Source: Gemmobacter aquaticus (lineage in GTDB: Bacteria; Pseudomonadota; Alphaproteobacteria; Rhodobacterales; Rhodobacteraceae). Taken from it: a DNA stretch of 64,000 bases. Of the stretch, positions 1 through 7,838 are shown in pieces (within the stretch, counting starts at the first letter, position 1; the number at the start of each line of letters is the position of its first letter). The notes beneath the pieces were generated by a model. It did not search any database, was not told the DNA's origin, and saw nothing but the letters and a program-made list of their open reading frames with translations. The stretch is taken from NCBI RefSeq assembly GCF_007859075.1, contig NZ_VOAK01000023.1, positions 62,001 to 126,000 of the forward strand, written 5' to 3'. The position numbers and the translations under genes were made by a program.

Positions 1-470
1 ATGATGCGATCGCGCGTCACCTTGGCCACGATCGAGGCCGCCGCGATCGACAAAGACCGCGCATCGCCCTTCACCACGGCCTCTGCCCGGCAGGGCAGAT
101 CGCGCGGCAGCCGGTTGCCATCGACAAGCAGGTGATCGGGCGCGAGCGGCAGACCCGCAACCGCGCGGCGCATGGCCAGAAAGGTGGCCTGCAGGATGTT
201 CAGGGCATCGATCTCGTCGACCGAGGCATGGGCGACGCAGACATGGGCGCAGGCCATGATCTCATCAAAGAGCTGATCACGCCGGCTTGCCGAAAGGGCC
301 TTGCTGTCGGTGATCCCGGGCGGAATGCGCGCGGGGTCAAGGATCACGGCAGCGGCAGTCACCGGGCCACATAGTGGACCGCGACCGACCTCGTCGACGC
401 CGGCGACGATTCGGGCACCACTGGCGTGGGCGGCGGTTTCCAGGCTGAAATCGGGAATCACTCGTGGCAT
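1..470 (-). CDS. rnhB: Ribonuclease HII (3' part cut by window edge)
   Basis: Endonuclease that removes ribonucleotides and RNA primers from DNA-RNA hybrids in the cytoplasm. Reading the minus strand from the ATG at 470 gives MPRVIPDF followed by [14 protein letters not shown], the N-terminal RNase HII signature with the metal-binding Asp-Glu pair, and further on VDGNRLP and the [14 protein letters not shown] segment that carries the later acidic residues. The frame is still open at position 1, so about 156 residues are visible and only the C-terminal part (usual length near 200) is missing. No recognisable neighbour shares its strand. The identification rests on motifs. Confidence 0.93.
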   Translation of the reverse strand, partial: MPRVIPDFSLETAAHASGARIVAGVDEVGRGPLCGPVTAAAVILDPARIPPGITDSKALSASRRDQLFDEIMACAHVCVAHASVDEIDALNILQATFLAMRRAVAGLPLAPDHLLVDGNRLPRDLPCRAEAVVKGDARSLSIAAASIVAKVTRDRI

Positions 471-559
471 CCCACCAGAAAGCGCAGGTTCGTGCAGAAG
501 CAAAGAGAAAAGGCGGGGTGGCACCTGCCATCCCCGCCCTCGATCCATAGAAACCGGTG

Positions 560-733
560 CTAGTGGTCGCAGGTCCCCGCCAGCGGCCCCGACACCTGCA
601 TCCGGCAAACCGAGCGCCCCGCATCGGCGGGCATGGCGAACAGCGTCAACGCCTCGGTCACGATGAGAGCTGCAATCATGGTCAGCGCGAAAGCCAGTTC
701 GGGCCGGCCTTTCCTTGGAAAATCCCTGATCAT
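560..733 (-). CDS. Small single-pass membrane or exported protein, 57 aa
   Basis: Not a family I recognise. The 57-residue product has a basic N-terminus ([12 protein letters not shown]), one hydrophobic segment at about residues 15-33 ([20 protein letters not shown]) and a short tail with two cysteines (VCRMQV and CDH). The segment could be an uncleaved anchor or a signal peptide; the cysteine pair in the tail would suit the periplasm. I chose the ATG at 733 because an AGGA-rich ribosome binding site lies just before it; a longer frame from 817 adds a polar stretch without a better site. It stands alone between rnhB and a plus-strand gene. Confidence 0.55.
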   Translation of the reverse strand: MIRDFPRKGRPELAFALTMIAALIVTEALTLFAMPADAGRSVCRMQVSGPLAGTCDH

Positions 734-912
734 CCTGCGTTCCTGCCTCTTGTTGGCCAGTGATGCGAAAAGGCTGATCCAGGGGTCATCAGTCAGGCAA
801 TATCGGGGGGTTGTCATCAGATATCATCCCGCTTTCCTACGGCTTGATATTGTATTGCCGTCGCCCTGCACCCATCATCACATCAACCGCCACCCTGAGC
901 CCGGACACCTTC

Positions 913-1200
913 ATGACCCGCCTCACCCTCGTTGCTGTCTTGCTGATCCCGCTTCTGGCACTGGGCACGGCCGCAGACGCGCAGTGCTATGCCGACTACA
1001 AGGCCAAGCGCGACAAACCGCTGCGCCTGCACTACGGCGTCGCGCAAGTTTCCGCCTGTAACAAGAAGGCCGCCCGTGCTGAGTTAGCGCCACGTCTTGC
1101 GCAACAGAAGTGGAAGCTGTTGAACGTCATCTCCACCTTTGGCCCCGAGGGCTTGAAAGAAAGAAAGTCGAGTGCCGGAGAATACTTCCTCCGTTTCTGA
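913..1200 (+). CDS. Small exported hypothetical protein, 95 aa
   Basis: The product begins with a clear Sec signal peptide: MTR, a hydrophobic core at about residues 4-18, then AADAQ as a likely signal peptidase I site near residue 23. The mature part is about 70 residues, basic, with two cysteines (QCYADY and SACNKK) that could form a disulfide, and ends EYFLRF. The C-terminal region (LAPRLAQQKWKLLNVISTFGPEG) looks helical. A longer frame from 811 has no signal logic, so I use the ATG at 913. It overlaps the next gene by 29 bases, which suggests coupled translation. Function unknown. Confidence 0.7.
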   Translation: MTRLTLVAVLLIPLLALGTAADAQCYADYKAKRDKPLRLHYGVAQVSACNKKAARAELAPRLAQQKWKLLNVISTFGPEGLKERKSSAGEYFLRF

Positions 1201-1876
1201 TAGTCTGCGGGCGGGCAGCCGCACCGTTGCCTTCGGGATCGCCGCGATCGTCGTCATTCTGGCGGCGGCGGCGATCTTCCTGTTTCTGGCGCTTCCCGAT
1301 GCCAACGCCTTCAACGCCCGGGTCGAGCAGTTGTTCGTTGAAAACGACGACCTGCGCACCATGGCCGAGATCAAGCTTCTTGAAATCATCGCCCAGTCGG
1401 GCACCACCTTTCAGGAGGTTCTGGCCAGCTACCGGATGGTGATCTTCGTGCTTCTGGTCTTTTCGACCGCGCTGCTGGTTGCCTGCCTCGTCTTTCTTCT
1501 GACCATCATCACGCTCAATCGCCGCATCTCGGCCATCCAGCGGTCGGGGATCACCGTCAGCTCGCTGATGATCAGCCGCGAGGCGCGGGCCGTCTATATC
1601 AACGACCTGGAGTTCAAGCTGACCGAGGCGGCGATCGAGACACTCTCGGCGCTGGCCGAAGCGCGGATGGACGACGAGGTGCTGAACGGCGCGCAGATCG
1701 AGGCGGTGATCTCGGGCCGGGCCGAATCCGACTGCGACGAGGCCGCGGGCGCCACCCGGATCAAGCGGCTGCGTGATGCGCTTGGCAATCAGCTGGTGTC
1801 GGAACTGCTGGTCAAGACCATTGCCCGGCGTGGCTATATGCTGGCGGTCGAAAAGGACACGATCCGCATGATCTGA
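1172..1876 (+). CDS. Membrane-anchored protein with C-terminal OmpR-type winged helix
   Basis: Starts with GTG at 1172 inside the previous gene. Two hydrophobic segments (residues about 18-42 and 88-114) enclose a roughly 45-residue polar loop. The C-terminal part (about 131-228) follows the OmpR/PhoB DNA-binding pattern: SLMISREARAVYINDLEFKLTEA like the beta-sheet entry and first helix, then TRIKRLRDALGNQ as the recognition region and LVKTIARRGYML as the closing hairpin (compare liktvrgrGYrl in OmpR). Two membrane passes put both ends in the cytoplasm, so the winged helix could reach DNA. There is no receiver domain. ToxR/CadC proteins place this domain at the N-terminus, so the order here is reversed. 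DNA binding is inference from pattern. Confidence 0.7.
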   Translation: MPENTSSVSDSLRAGSRTVAFGIAAIVVILAAAAIFLFLALPDANAFNARVEQLFVENDDLRTMAEIKLLEIIAQSGTTFQEVLASYRMVIFVLLVFSTALLVACLVFLLTIITLNRRISAIQRSGITVSSLMISREARAVYINDLEFKLTEAAIETLSALAEARMDDEVLNGAQIEAVISGRAESDCDEAAGATRIKRLRDALGNQLVSELLVKTIARRGYMLAVEKDTIRMI

Positions 1877-1920
1877 ACCCCGGTCTTGCACCGGCAAGGG
1901 GAATCGGCCAGTCCGGTGGG

Positions 1921-3114
1921 ATGGACAACCAAGGGCAGAACATGGACGCACTGGTGATTGGCGCAGGGCCAGCCGGGCTGATGGCGGCCGAGGCGCTGGC
2001 GGACGCAGGCCAAGCCGTGACGGTGGCCGAGGCCAAACCATCCGTCGCCCGCAAGCTGTTGATGGCGGGAAAGTCGGGGCTGAACGTCACCAAGGATGAA
2101 CCGGCACAGACCTTCGCCACACGCTTTGACGCCGACTGGCTGGCACCGATTCTGTCAAGCTTCGGCCCGGACCAGGTGCGCGCCTTTTGCGAAGGGTTGG
2201 GGCAGCCGGTCTTTACCGGATCATCAGGGCGCGTCTTTCCCGTTGCGATGAAAGGCTCCCCCCTCTTGCGCGCCTGGCTCGCGCGGCTTGCGGCCAAGGG
2301 TGTCGAGGTGAAAACCCGGTGGCGCTGGACCGGGTTCGAGGGCGCGGCGCTGACATTCGAGACCCCTGAGGGCGCGCAGGTATTGCGCCCGCATGTCACC
2401 GTTCTGGCACTCGGCGGGGCAAGCTGGCCGCGGCTTGGGTCTGATGCGGCCTGGGTGCCGTGGCTCCGGGCAAAGGGCGTCCTCGTCACAGACTTTGCGC
2501 CGGCGAACATGGGGTTCCGCATGGACTGGTCCGTCCATATGGCGCGCCACTTTGGCCAACCCGTCAAGGGGGCCTGCCTGATTGCGGGCACGCGGCGTGA
2601 ACGGGGAGAGTTCGTGATTTCTGAGCGCGGCCTTGAAGGGGGCGGGATCTATGCGATCAGCCGCGACCTGCGGCTTGGCGCACCGCTGGCGCTCGATCTG
2701 TTCCCCGACCTGTCCCTTGCCGATCTACAGGCGCGCCTGGGCCGATCGAGGCCGGGTGAAACAGCCGCAAACCGCCTGCGCAAGCTGGGCCTTGCGCCCG
2801 CAGCGGTGGCGCTGGTGATGGAGGTGGCCCTCCCCCTGCCCGCAGATCTGGCCCCACTGCTGAAGCATCTGCCGATCCAGCACGCCGGGCCCCGGCCACT
2901 TGCCGAGGCCATCTCATCGGCGGGCGGCATTGCGCGCGACAGCCTGACCGATGATCTGGAACTGCGTGCCCTGCCCGGCATCTTTGTCGCCGGAGAGATG
3001 CTGGATTGGGAGGCCCCGACCGGCGGCTATCTGTTGACCGCAAGCTGGGCGACCGGCCTGCACGCAGGCCGCGCCGCCGCCCGCCATCTTCAAAGCGCGC
3101 GCATCCAGAACTGA
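1921..3114 (+). CDS. NAD(P)/FAD-dependent oxidoreductase, HI0933/YhiN type (TIGR03862-like)
   Basis: Flavoprotein of the HI0933/BaiN-related group; the physiological reaction of this subgroup is not established. The Rossmann dinucleotide-binding motif is VIGAGPAGLMAAEAL at about residues 12-26, followed by an acidic residue ending the second strand (VAEAK) and ARKLLMAGKSGLNVT, a hallmark of the family. The C-terminal FAD contact region GIFVAGEMLDWEAPTGGYLL is also typical. Length 397 fits. The ATG at 1942 (MDALVIG), preceded by AAGGGCAG, is an equally good start and removes a seven-residue extension. Its end overlaps the convergent GNAT gene by 25 bases. Confidence 0.9.
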   Translation: MDNQGQNMDALVIGAGPAGLMAAEALADAGQAVTVAEAKPSVARKLLMAGKSGLNVTKDEPAQTFATRFDADWLAPILSSFGPDQVRAFCEGLGQPVFTGSSGRVFPVAMKGSPLLRAWLARLAAKGVEVKTRWRWTGFEGAALTFETPEGAQVLRPHVTVLALGGASWPRLGSDAAWVPWLRAKGVLVTDFAPANMGFRMDWSVHMARHFGQPVKGACLIAGTRRERGEFVISERGLEGGGIYAISRDLRLGAPLALDLFPDLSLADLQARLGRSRPGETAANRLRKLGLAPAAVALVMEVALPLPADLAPLLKHLPIQHAGPRPLAEAISSAGGIARDSLTDDLELRALPGIFVAGEMLDWEAPTGGYLLTASWATGLHAGRAAARHLQSARIQN

Positions 3115-3674
3115 AGGGGCTTTGTGGTTTCCGCCGTCTGCCCCAGATCCTTCCAGCTGAACTCGGCGACACTGCCCGGCAACTGCGCATAACCGCGCTT
3201 CTGCCAGAAGGCGTCGTTGCTGCGGTAGTCTGCCGGGCGCATCGGATGATCCGCAGGGCGGATAACGCCGCAAAAGGCCACATGGCTGCGCCCCATGTCA
3301 CGCGCATGCGCCTCGCGCAGATCAAAGAACCGGTGCCCGATCCCCTGGCCGCGATACTCCATCAAAAGCACGGATTCGGCACAGTAGAAGATCTGGTCCA
3401 GCGCGAGGCCAACCGCGCGGAAGGGCTCGGCGAATTCGTCCGCATGATCTTCCATCGGGGTGCCGGTCGCGGCGCCCACCAGCCGCGCACCATCGAAAGC
3501 CCCCACAAGGATCGCGCCGGGGCTGTCGCGGTAGGTCTGCAGATAGTCCCGCTCGTAGTCCAGCGAACCGTCATAGAGATAGGGCCAGTCGCGGAACACC
3601 GCGATCCTGAGCGCGGCCACATCATCCAGCGCCGCATCCAGCGCGGCGCCGGTCAGGGCGCGCACCTCGATCAT
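3090..3674 (-). CDS. GNAT family N-acetyltransferase
   Basis: Predicted acetyl-CoA-dependent N-acetyltransferase of 194 residues, substrate unknown. The GNAT fold is visible from ALRIAVFRDWPYLYDG through LVGAATGTPMEDH to the acetyl-CoA loop ESVLLMEYRGQGIGHRFFD (motif A, R-G-Q-G-I-G at about residues 109-114). FWQKRGYAQLPG near the end matches the C-terminal strand seen in many GNATs. The start at 3674 overlaps the stop of the upstream NTF2-like gene by 4 bases (ATGA), so the two are translated together, hinting at a shared small-molecule role. The 3' end overlaps the convergent flavoprotein gene. Confidence 0.88.
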   Translation of the reverse strand: MIEVRALTGAALDAALDDVAALRIAVFRDWPYLYDGSLDYERDYLQTYRDSPGAILVGAFDGARLVGAATGTPMEDHADEFAEPFRAVGLALDQIFYCAESVLLMEYRGQGIGHRFFDLREAHARDMGRSHVAFCGVIRPADHPMRPADYRSNDAFWQKRGYAQLPGSVAEFSWKDLGQTAETTKPLQFWMRAL

Positions 3675-4069
3675 GCCGAGACCTGCGCGATCCAGTCCCG
3701 CAGGTTATAGAAGGTGGTCACGCGGGAGATCTTGCCATCCCTCAGGTCAAAGAACGCCCCGGCAGGCAGGATATAGGTCTGGCCGCGCGCCTCGGGCAGG
3801 CCCGGATCGGTCATCAGATACTCGCCATGCACCACGAATTCGGCAGCACCTCGGGTGCCCTCGTCATTGGCGAAGATCACCATGTCCTTCAACTGCTCGC
3901 GGTAGCTGACGCCCATATGGCTGCAGAACTCGGCGAAAAGCTCTTTGCCGCGCCGCACGCCGCCCTCGTTGACACGGTGTTCGATGTCATCGGTCAGGCA
4001 GGCCAACATGCCATTGGCATCCCCGGCGTTGAAGGCGGCGTAATAGGCTTCGATCGTGGCGCGGGTCAT
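3671..4069 (-). CDS. NTF2-like / ketosteroid isomerase-related protein
   Basis: A 132-residue SnoaL/NTF2-like fold protein. The N-terminus MTRATIEAYYAAFNAGDANGMLACLTDDIEHRVNEGG is the typical helix pair and cone opening, with E-H in the position of the usual active-site pocket residues; the end ISRVTTFYNLRDWI is the closing strand. These proteins are isomerases, hydrolases or simple binders, and the substrate cannot be read here. I use the ATG at 4069 because AGAGGGAG sits upstream; the longer frame to 4144 adds a basic leader without a ribosome site. It is first in a two-gene unit with the GNAT gene. Confidence 0.85.
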   Translation of the reverse strand: MTRATIEAYYAAFNAGDANGMLACLTDDIEHRVNEGGVRRGKELFAEFCSHMGVSYREQLKDMVIFANDEGTRGAAEFVVHGEYLMTDPGLPEARGQTYILPAGAFFDLRDGKISRVTTFYNLRDWIAQVSA

Positions 4070-4164
4070 GCGCGGCTCCCTCTTTGGCGTCTCGCCCCTG
4101 ACCCTGCCCCGAAAAAAGCGCGCCGCCAATGCCCGAGAGGACACAAGGCGGCGCGATTGCGACC

Positions 4165-4998
4165 TCAGGCCAGCGCGTCGCGCACGGTCGCGGACATCGG
4201 CGTCGTTGCACGACCGATCAGGCGCGACAGGGTGCGGCTGTCGTCAAAGAGCGCCCCCTCACCCGCGCGGGCATCCGAATCTGCAAGAACGGCGGCAAAG
4301 CCCGCAGGCAGGCCGAACCCTTCCAGCGCCTTGGCGTAGTCCGCTTGCGGCAGGTTCACAAAGCCGACGGGCTTGCCCGATTGCCGTGCCACTTCAGCGG
4401 CAAGCTCGGCAAGGGTGTAGCCCTCGTCGCCGGCAAGTTCATAGACCTTGCCGGCATGGCCTGCGTCCAGCGCCGTCACGGCGATCGCCTCGGCGTAATC
4501 CTTGCGTGCGGCCGTCGACACCCGGCCTTCCGCCGCAGCACCAAGGATCGCGCCATGTTCAAGCGCGGCCCCAAGGGCGCCTGTGTAGTTCTCGGTATAC
4601 CAGCCATTGCGCAGGATGGTGGCGGCAATGCCCGAATCGCGGATCGCCGCCTCGGTCGCGATATGGTCCTGTGCGAGGATCATGGGCGAGGCGTCGCCCT
4701 TCAGGATCGAGGTGTAGATGATCCGCCCGACGCCGGCTTCCTTGGCCGCAGCGATGACCTTGCGGTGCTGGCCGGCGCGGTCGTCAAAGTCATTCGAGGA
4801 GATCAGCACCAGCGTCTCGACACCCTCCAGCGCGGCGGCATCGGCTGTGCGGTAGTCGAAGGCGCGCGCCGGCACACCCAGATCGGCGGCCTTGGCGGTG
4901 TCGCGCACCAATGCAATCGGCGTTGCGCCACGCGCTTGCAGCGCGGCGATGGCGAGGCGGCCAAGCTGGCCGGTGGCGCCGGTAATGGCAATGGTCAT
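4165..4998 (-). CDS. NAD(P)-binding SDR/NmrA-like quinone oxidoreductase, QorB type
   Basis: Atypical short-chain dehydrogenase of 277 residues resembling E. coli QorB (YtfG), an NAD(P)H:quinone oxidoreductase. The N-terminal TGATGQLGRLAI (residues 6-17) is the GxxGxxG nucleotide motif of this group, followed by ALVRD with the Arg expected for NADPH. LVLISSND and IIYTSIL mark the next strands, and RNGWYTENY is typical of NmrA-like members that lack the YxxxK active site. It is divergent from an HxlR regulator with a 105 bp gap holding a dyad, the same arrangement as ytfG/ytfH. Regulation by that neighbour is inferred. Confidence 0.88.
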   Translation of the reverse strand: MTIAITGATGQLGRLAIAALQARGATPIALVRDTAKAADLGVPARAFDYRTADAAALEGVETLVLISSNDFDDRAGQHRKVIAAAKEAGVGRIIYTSILKGDASPMILAQDHIATEAAIRDSGIAATILRNGWYTENYTGALGAALEHGAILGAAAEGRVSTAARKDYAEAIAVTALDAGHAGKVYELAGDEGYTLAELAAEVARQSGKPVGFVNLPQADYAKALEGFGLPAGFAAVLADSDARAGEGALFDDSRTLSRLIGRATTPMSATVRDALA

Positions 4999-5051
4999 GA
5001 GAGGGTCCTTTCGAGGTGTTCCAAAATCGATGACTTGAATCTGCCCTCTTT

Positions 5052-5086
5052 ACTTACGAAAAGGAAGTGCCTACATTTTTGTAAGT
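5052..5086. promoter_or_regulatory. Operator-like dyad between qorB-like and hxlR-like genes
   Basis: ACTTAC at 5052-5057 is mirrored by GTAAGT at 5081-5086, and a second smaller dyad (TAC..GTA) is nested on the right side. It lies in an AT-rich patch of an otherwise GC-rich 105 bp divergent intergenic region. HxlR-family dimers bind such TAC/GTA dyads, so this is the likely site for the adjacent regulator to control itself and the oxidoreductase. Confidence 0.55.
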
Positions 5087-5103
5087 ATACGGCAGAGACG
5101 CAC

Positions 5104-5496
5104 ATGACACCCGAGCAGAACGCACAGAAGACCCTCTCGCAGCTTCGCCCCGATGTTCTGGCGGTCGAGTGCCCGTCGCGTCAGGTGCTGCAACATCTGA
5201 CAAGCCGGTGGGGAACGCTGGTCATGCTGGTTCTGCTGTCAGGAACCCACAGGTTTTCCGAACTGCGCCGCAAGATCGGCGGCGTCAGCGAACGGATGCT
5301 GGCGCAGACCCTGCAACAACTCGAATCGGATGGCTTCGTGATCCGGCGGGTGCATGACGTGGTGCCGCCCCATGTGGATTACACGCTGAGCCCACTGGGG
5401 CTTGAGGCCGCAGAGCGGCTCGCCGCCCTGACCGGCTGGATAGAGGACGCGCTGCCGCGCATCCTTGGCCATCGCGGGGCTGATGCAGCGGCCTAA
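5104..5496 (+). CDS. HxlR family transcriptional regulator
   Basis: A 130-residue winged-helix regulator. CPSRQVLQHLTSRWGTLVMLVLLSGTHRF holds the conserved N-terminal Cys and the W-T-L core, then SELRRKIGGVSERMLAQTLQQLESDGFVIR is the recognition helix region with the family-typical S-E-R-M-L, and VDYTLSPLG is the wing. The single Cys near the start of the domain is the redox-sensing residue in QorR/YodB-like members, so quinone or oxidant sensing is plausible given the divergent QorB-like partner. The start at 5104 follows directly after the operator region. A much longer in-frame extension upstream is antisense to the neighbour and is rejected. Confidence 0.9.
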   Translation: MTPEQNAQKTLSQLRPDVLAVECPSRQVLQHLTSRWGTLVMLVLLSGTHRFSELRRKIGGVSERMLAQTLQQLESDGFVIRRVHDVVPPHVDYTLSPLGLEAAERLAALTGWIEDALPRILGHRGADAAA

Positions 5497-5948
5497 CCTT
5501 CGGTGGGCGGGCCGAATCGGGCGATCATCCGGTCGCGGATCATGTCGCGGGCCTGACGATAGGCGGCGAGTTTCGCCTCCCGTGTTTCGCCCAGACCGGT
5601 CGGATCGAGGATCGGCCAATATTCGACATCCAGATGAAAGAACCGCGTCAACTCCAGCGCCATCCGCTGGCTGGCGGGGGACAGGGCGATGATCAGGTCG
5701 AACTGACCCAGATCGTCGCCCCATTCCTGCATCTCTTCGAACGAACGCGAACGATGGCGGGAAAGCTCCATCCCCAACTCGTCGCAGACAGCAACGGCGA
5801 AGCCGTCGATCTCCATGTCGTTGTGAACCCCGGCCGACTGCACATAGGCACGCTGGCCGTAGAACTTTTTCATCAGCGCCTCTGCCATTGGCGAGCGCAC
5901 GGCGTTGTGGTCGCAGCAGAACAGGACAGATGACGGGAAACGGCCCAA
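5493..5948 (-). CDS. Low-molecular-weight phosphatase / arsenate reductase-like protein
   Basis: A 151-residue LMW protein-tyrosine-phosphatase fold protein. The P-loop reads VLFCCDHNAVRSPMAE, close to the C-x5-R-S phosphate loop but with DHNAV inside it, a variant common in alphaproteobacterial members. A general-acid Asp could be the D of PILDPTGLGE near residue 115. Substrate unknown: arsenate, protein phosphotyrosine or a small phosphate ester are all possible. Its 3' end overlaps the convergent HxlR gene by 4 bases, and it follows UPF0262 and hisD with tiny gaps, so it is probably the last gene of that transcription unit. Confidence 0.85.
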   Translation of the reverse strand: MGRFPSSVLFCCDHNAVRSPMAEALMKKFYGQRAYVQSAGVHNDMEIDGFAVAVCDELGMELSRHRSRSFEEMQEWGDDLGQFDLIIALSPASQRMALELTRFFHLDVEYWPILDPTGLGETREAKLAAYRQARDMIRDRMIARFGPPTEG

Positions 5949-5950
5949 GC

Positions 5951-6430
5951 TCAGCCCCAGTGCAGGACGCAGATCAGGGTAAACAGGCGGCGTGCGGTGG
6001 CCGTATCGACATCCGCCTTGCCTTCCAGTCGTTCTTGCAGAACCCTTGCGCCCTCGTTGTGGATGCCGCGCCGGGCCATATCGATGGCCTCGATCTGGCT
6101 GGGAGGCAGACGTTTGACGGCTTCGAAGTAGCTTTCGCAGATCTGGAAGTAGTCCTTCACCACCTGCCGGAACGGGCCGAGGCTCAGATGAAACTCGCCG
6201 ATCCGTCCGCCACTTTCGGTGGAGATGTCAAAGACCAGCCGCCCCTCGCGAATGGCCAGAAACAGCTGATAGGGGCCGACGGGGGCGGGTCTGCCTTCAC
6301 GCGCGGGCAGGCCAAAGCTGTTCTCCTCGAGCAGATCAAAGATCGCCACGCGGCGCTCTTGCTCGATTGCGGGGGTCGTGGCCTTGAGGCCGCGCTCATC
6401 AATATCGATCTGGCAGATGCGGTTGGTCAT
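5951..6430 (-). CDS. UPF0262 family protein
   Basis: A 159-residue alphaproteobacterial protein of unknown function. Recognisable stretches are ICQIDIDERGL at the N-terminus, AIFDLLEENSF, VGPYQLFLAIREGRLVFDI and the central FHLSLGPFRQVVKDYFQICESYFEAV, with RRGIHNEGA and LFTLICVLHW at the end. No signal peptide or membrane segment. The start overlaps the stop of hisD by 4 bases (ATGA), which makes it translationally coupled to histidine synthesis; the same order hisD-UPF0262-phosphatase is, as I recall, common in related bacteria. Whether it acts in histidine metabolism is unknown. Confidence 0.92.
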   Translation of the reverse strand: MTNRICQIDIDERGLKATTPAIEQERRVAIFDLLEENSFGLPAREGRPAPVGPYQLFLAIREGRLVFDISTESGGRIGEFHLSLGPFRQVVKDYFQICESYFEAVKRLPPSQIEAIDMARRGIHNEGARVLQERLEGKADVDTATARRLFTLICVLHWG

Positions 6431-7737
6431 CGTTGCCCCCCGTTCAGACGATCAAGACGGGCGCGCACCGAAAGCCCGTGCGCCTGCAGGCTTTCAGATA
6501 TGGCCAGCCGCTCGGCCGCAGGGCCAATGGCGGCCAGTGCCTCGGGCGTCATGCGGGCAATCGTCGTACGTTTCAGAAAATCCATCACTGAGAGACCCGA
6601 AGAAAAACGCGCCGACCTCGCCGTCGGCAGAACATGATTTGGCCCGCCAACGTAGTCGCCGATGGCCTCGGGCGTCCAGCCCCCCAGAAAGATCGCTCCG
6701 GCATGTGTGATCTTGGTAGCAAGGTCATCGGGATCGGCCACACAGAGCTCGAGATGCTCAGGTGCGACCCGGTTTGACAGCGCCGCCGCCTCGTCCAGAT
6801 CCCGCACGACGATCACGGCACCGAAGTCACGCCATGAGGCTGCGGCGATGGCCCGGCGTTCCAGCGTTTCCAGATGCCCCTCGATTGCAGCGACGACGGC
6901 TCGGCCGAAGCCGGCGTCTGTTGTGACAAGGATCGATTGCGCCGATTCGTCATGCTCGGCCTGGCTGAGCAGATCGAGCGCGATCCAGTCGGGATCATTG
7001 TCGGCGTCGGCGATCACGAGGATCTCGGATGGGCCCGCGATCATATCAATGCCGACCTTGCCAAAGACCCGGCGCTTTGCCGCCGCGACGAAGGCGTTCC
7101 CCGGGCCCGTGATCTTGTCCACCCCGCGGATTGTTTCGGTGCCATAGGCCAGGGCCGCCACAGCCTGCGCCCCGCCGATGCGGTAAACCGTATCCACGCC
7201 CGACAGTTGTGCTGCCAGCAGCACCAGCGGATTGACTACCCCGCCCGGCGTCGGGCAGGCGATGACCAGCCGCTCGACGCCCGCGACCTTGGCCGGGATC
7301 GCGTTCATCAGCACTGACGACGGATAAGAGGCAAGCCCTCCCGGCACATAGAGCCCTGCCGCCGATACGGGCGTCCAGCGCCAGCCCAGCGTCGCGCCAC
7401 ATGAGTCCTGCCAGCAGGCATCTTCGGGCATCTGCCGTTCGTGATAGGCCCGGATCCGGGCGGCGGCGAGTTCAAGCGCCGCGCGATCTTCGGGCGTAAC
7501 CTTCGCAACCTCGGCCGCGATTTCCTCGGGCGAAAAGGCCAGCCGGTCTGGCGTCAGGTCCAGTTTGTCGAACCGGGAGGTGAGCTCGATCACCGCCGCA
7601 TCGCCCCGCGCGCGGACATCGGCGATGATGCCGGCCACCACCGCATCGACATCCGGGCTATCCTCGCGCTTCATGCCCAAGAGCGCGGTGAAGGCGGCCT
7701 CAAAACCGGCGTCCTGGGTGTCGAGAAACTGCGGCAT
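6427..7737 (-). CDS. hisD: Histidinol dehydrogenase
   Basis: Catalyses the last two steps of histidine synthesis, NAD-dependent oxidation of L-histidinol to histidine in the cytoplasm. The family signature is clear: YVPGGLASYPSSVLMNAIPA, GGAQAVAALAYGT, DKITGPGNAFVAAAKR, IDMIAGPSEILVIAD and LLSQAEHDESAQSIL, with the zinc-binding Gln-His (QAEHD) and the later GGPNHVLPT and ARFSSGLSV segments. From the ATG at 7737 (after GAAGG) the protein is 436 residues or very near it, the usual length; the ATG at 7806 would add a non-homologous leader. It is followed by UPF0262 and a phosphatase-like gene in one run. Confidence 0.97.
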   Translation of the reverse strand: MPQFLDTQDAGFEAAFTALLGMKREDSPDVDAVVAGIIADVRARGDAAVIELTSRFDKLDLTPDRLAFSPEEIAAEVAKVTPEDRAALELAAARIRAYHERQMPEDACWQDSCGATLGWRWTPVSAAGLYVPGGLASYPSSVLMNAIPAKVAGVERLVIACPTPGGVVNPLVLLAAQLSGVDTVYRIGGAQAVAALAYGTETIRGVDKITGPGNAFVAAAKRRVFGKVGIDMIAGPSEILVIADADNDPDWIALDLLSQAEHDESAQSILVTTDAGFGRAVVAAIEGHLETLERRAIAAASWRDFGAVIVVRDLDEAAALSNRVAPEHLELCVADPDDLATKITHAGAIFLGGWTPEAIGDYVGGPNHVLPTARSARFSSGLSVMDFLKRTTIARMTPEALAAIGPAAERLAISESLQAHGLSVRARLDRLNGGQR

Positions 7738-7838
7738 GGCGGCAACCTTCGGAAATGACTGTGCCGACTGCATAGCGCCTGCACCGGATGGCCTCAAGCG
7801 TGGCAAAGGGGATCGAGGCGGATCGCCGGGCGTTCCGG

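Noticed and set aside
4129-5103. Upstream extension of the HxlR frame
   Set aside because: Antisense to the QorB-like gene and across the operator; the HxlR domain begins after 5104.
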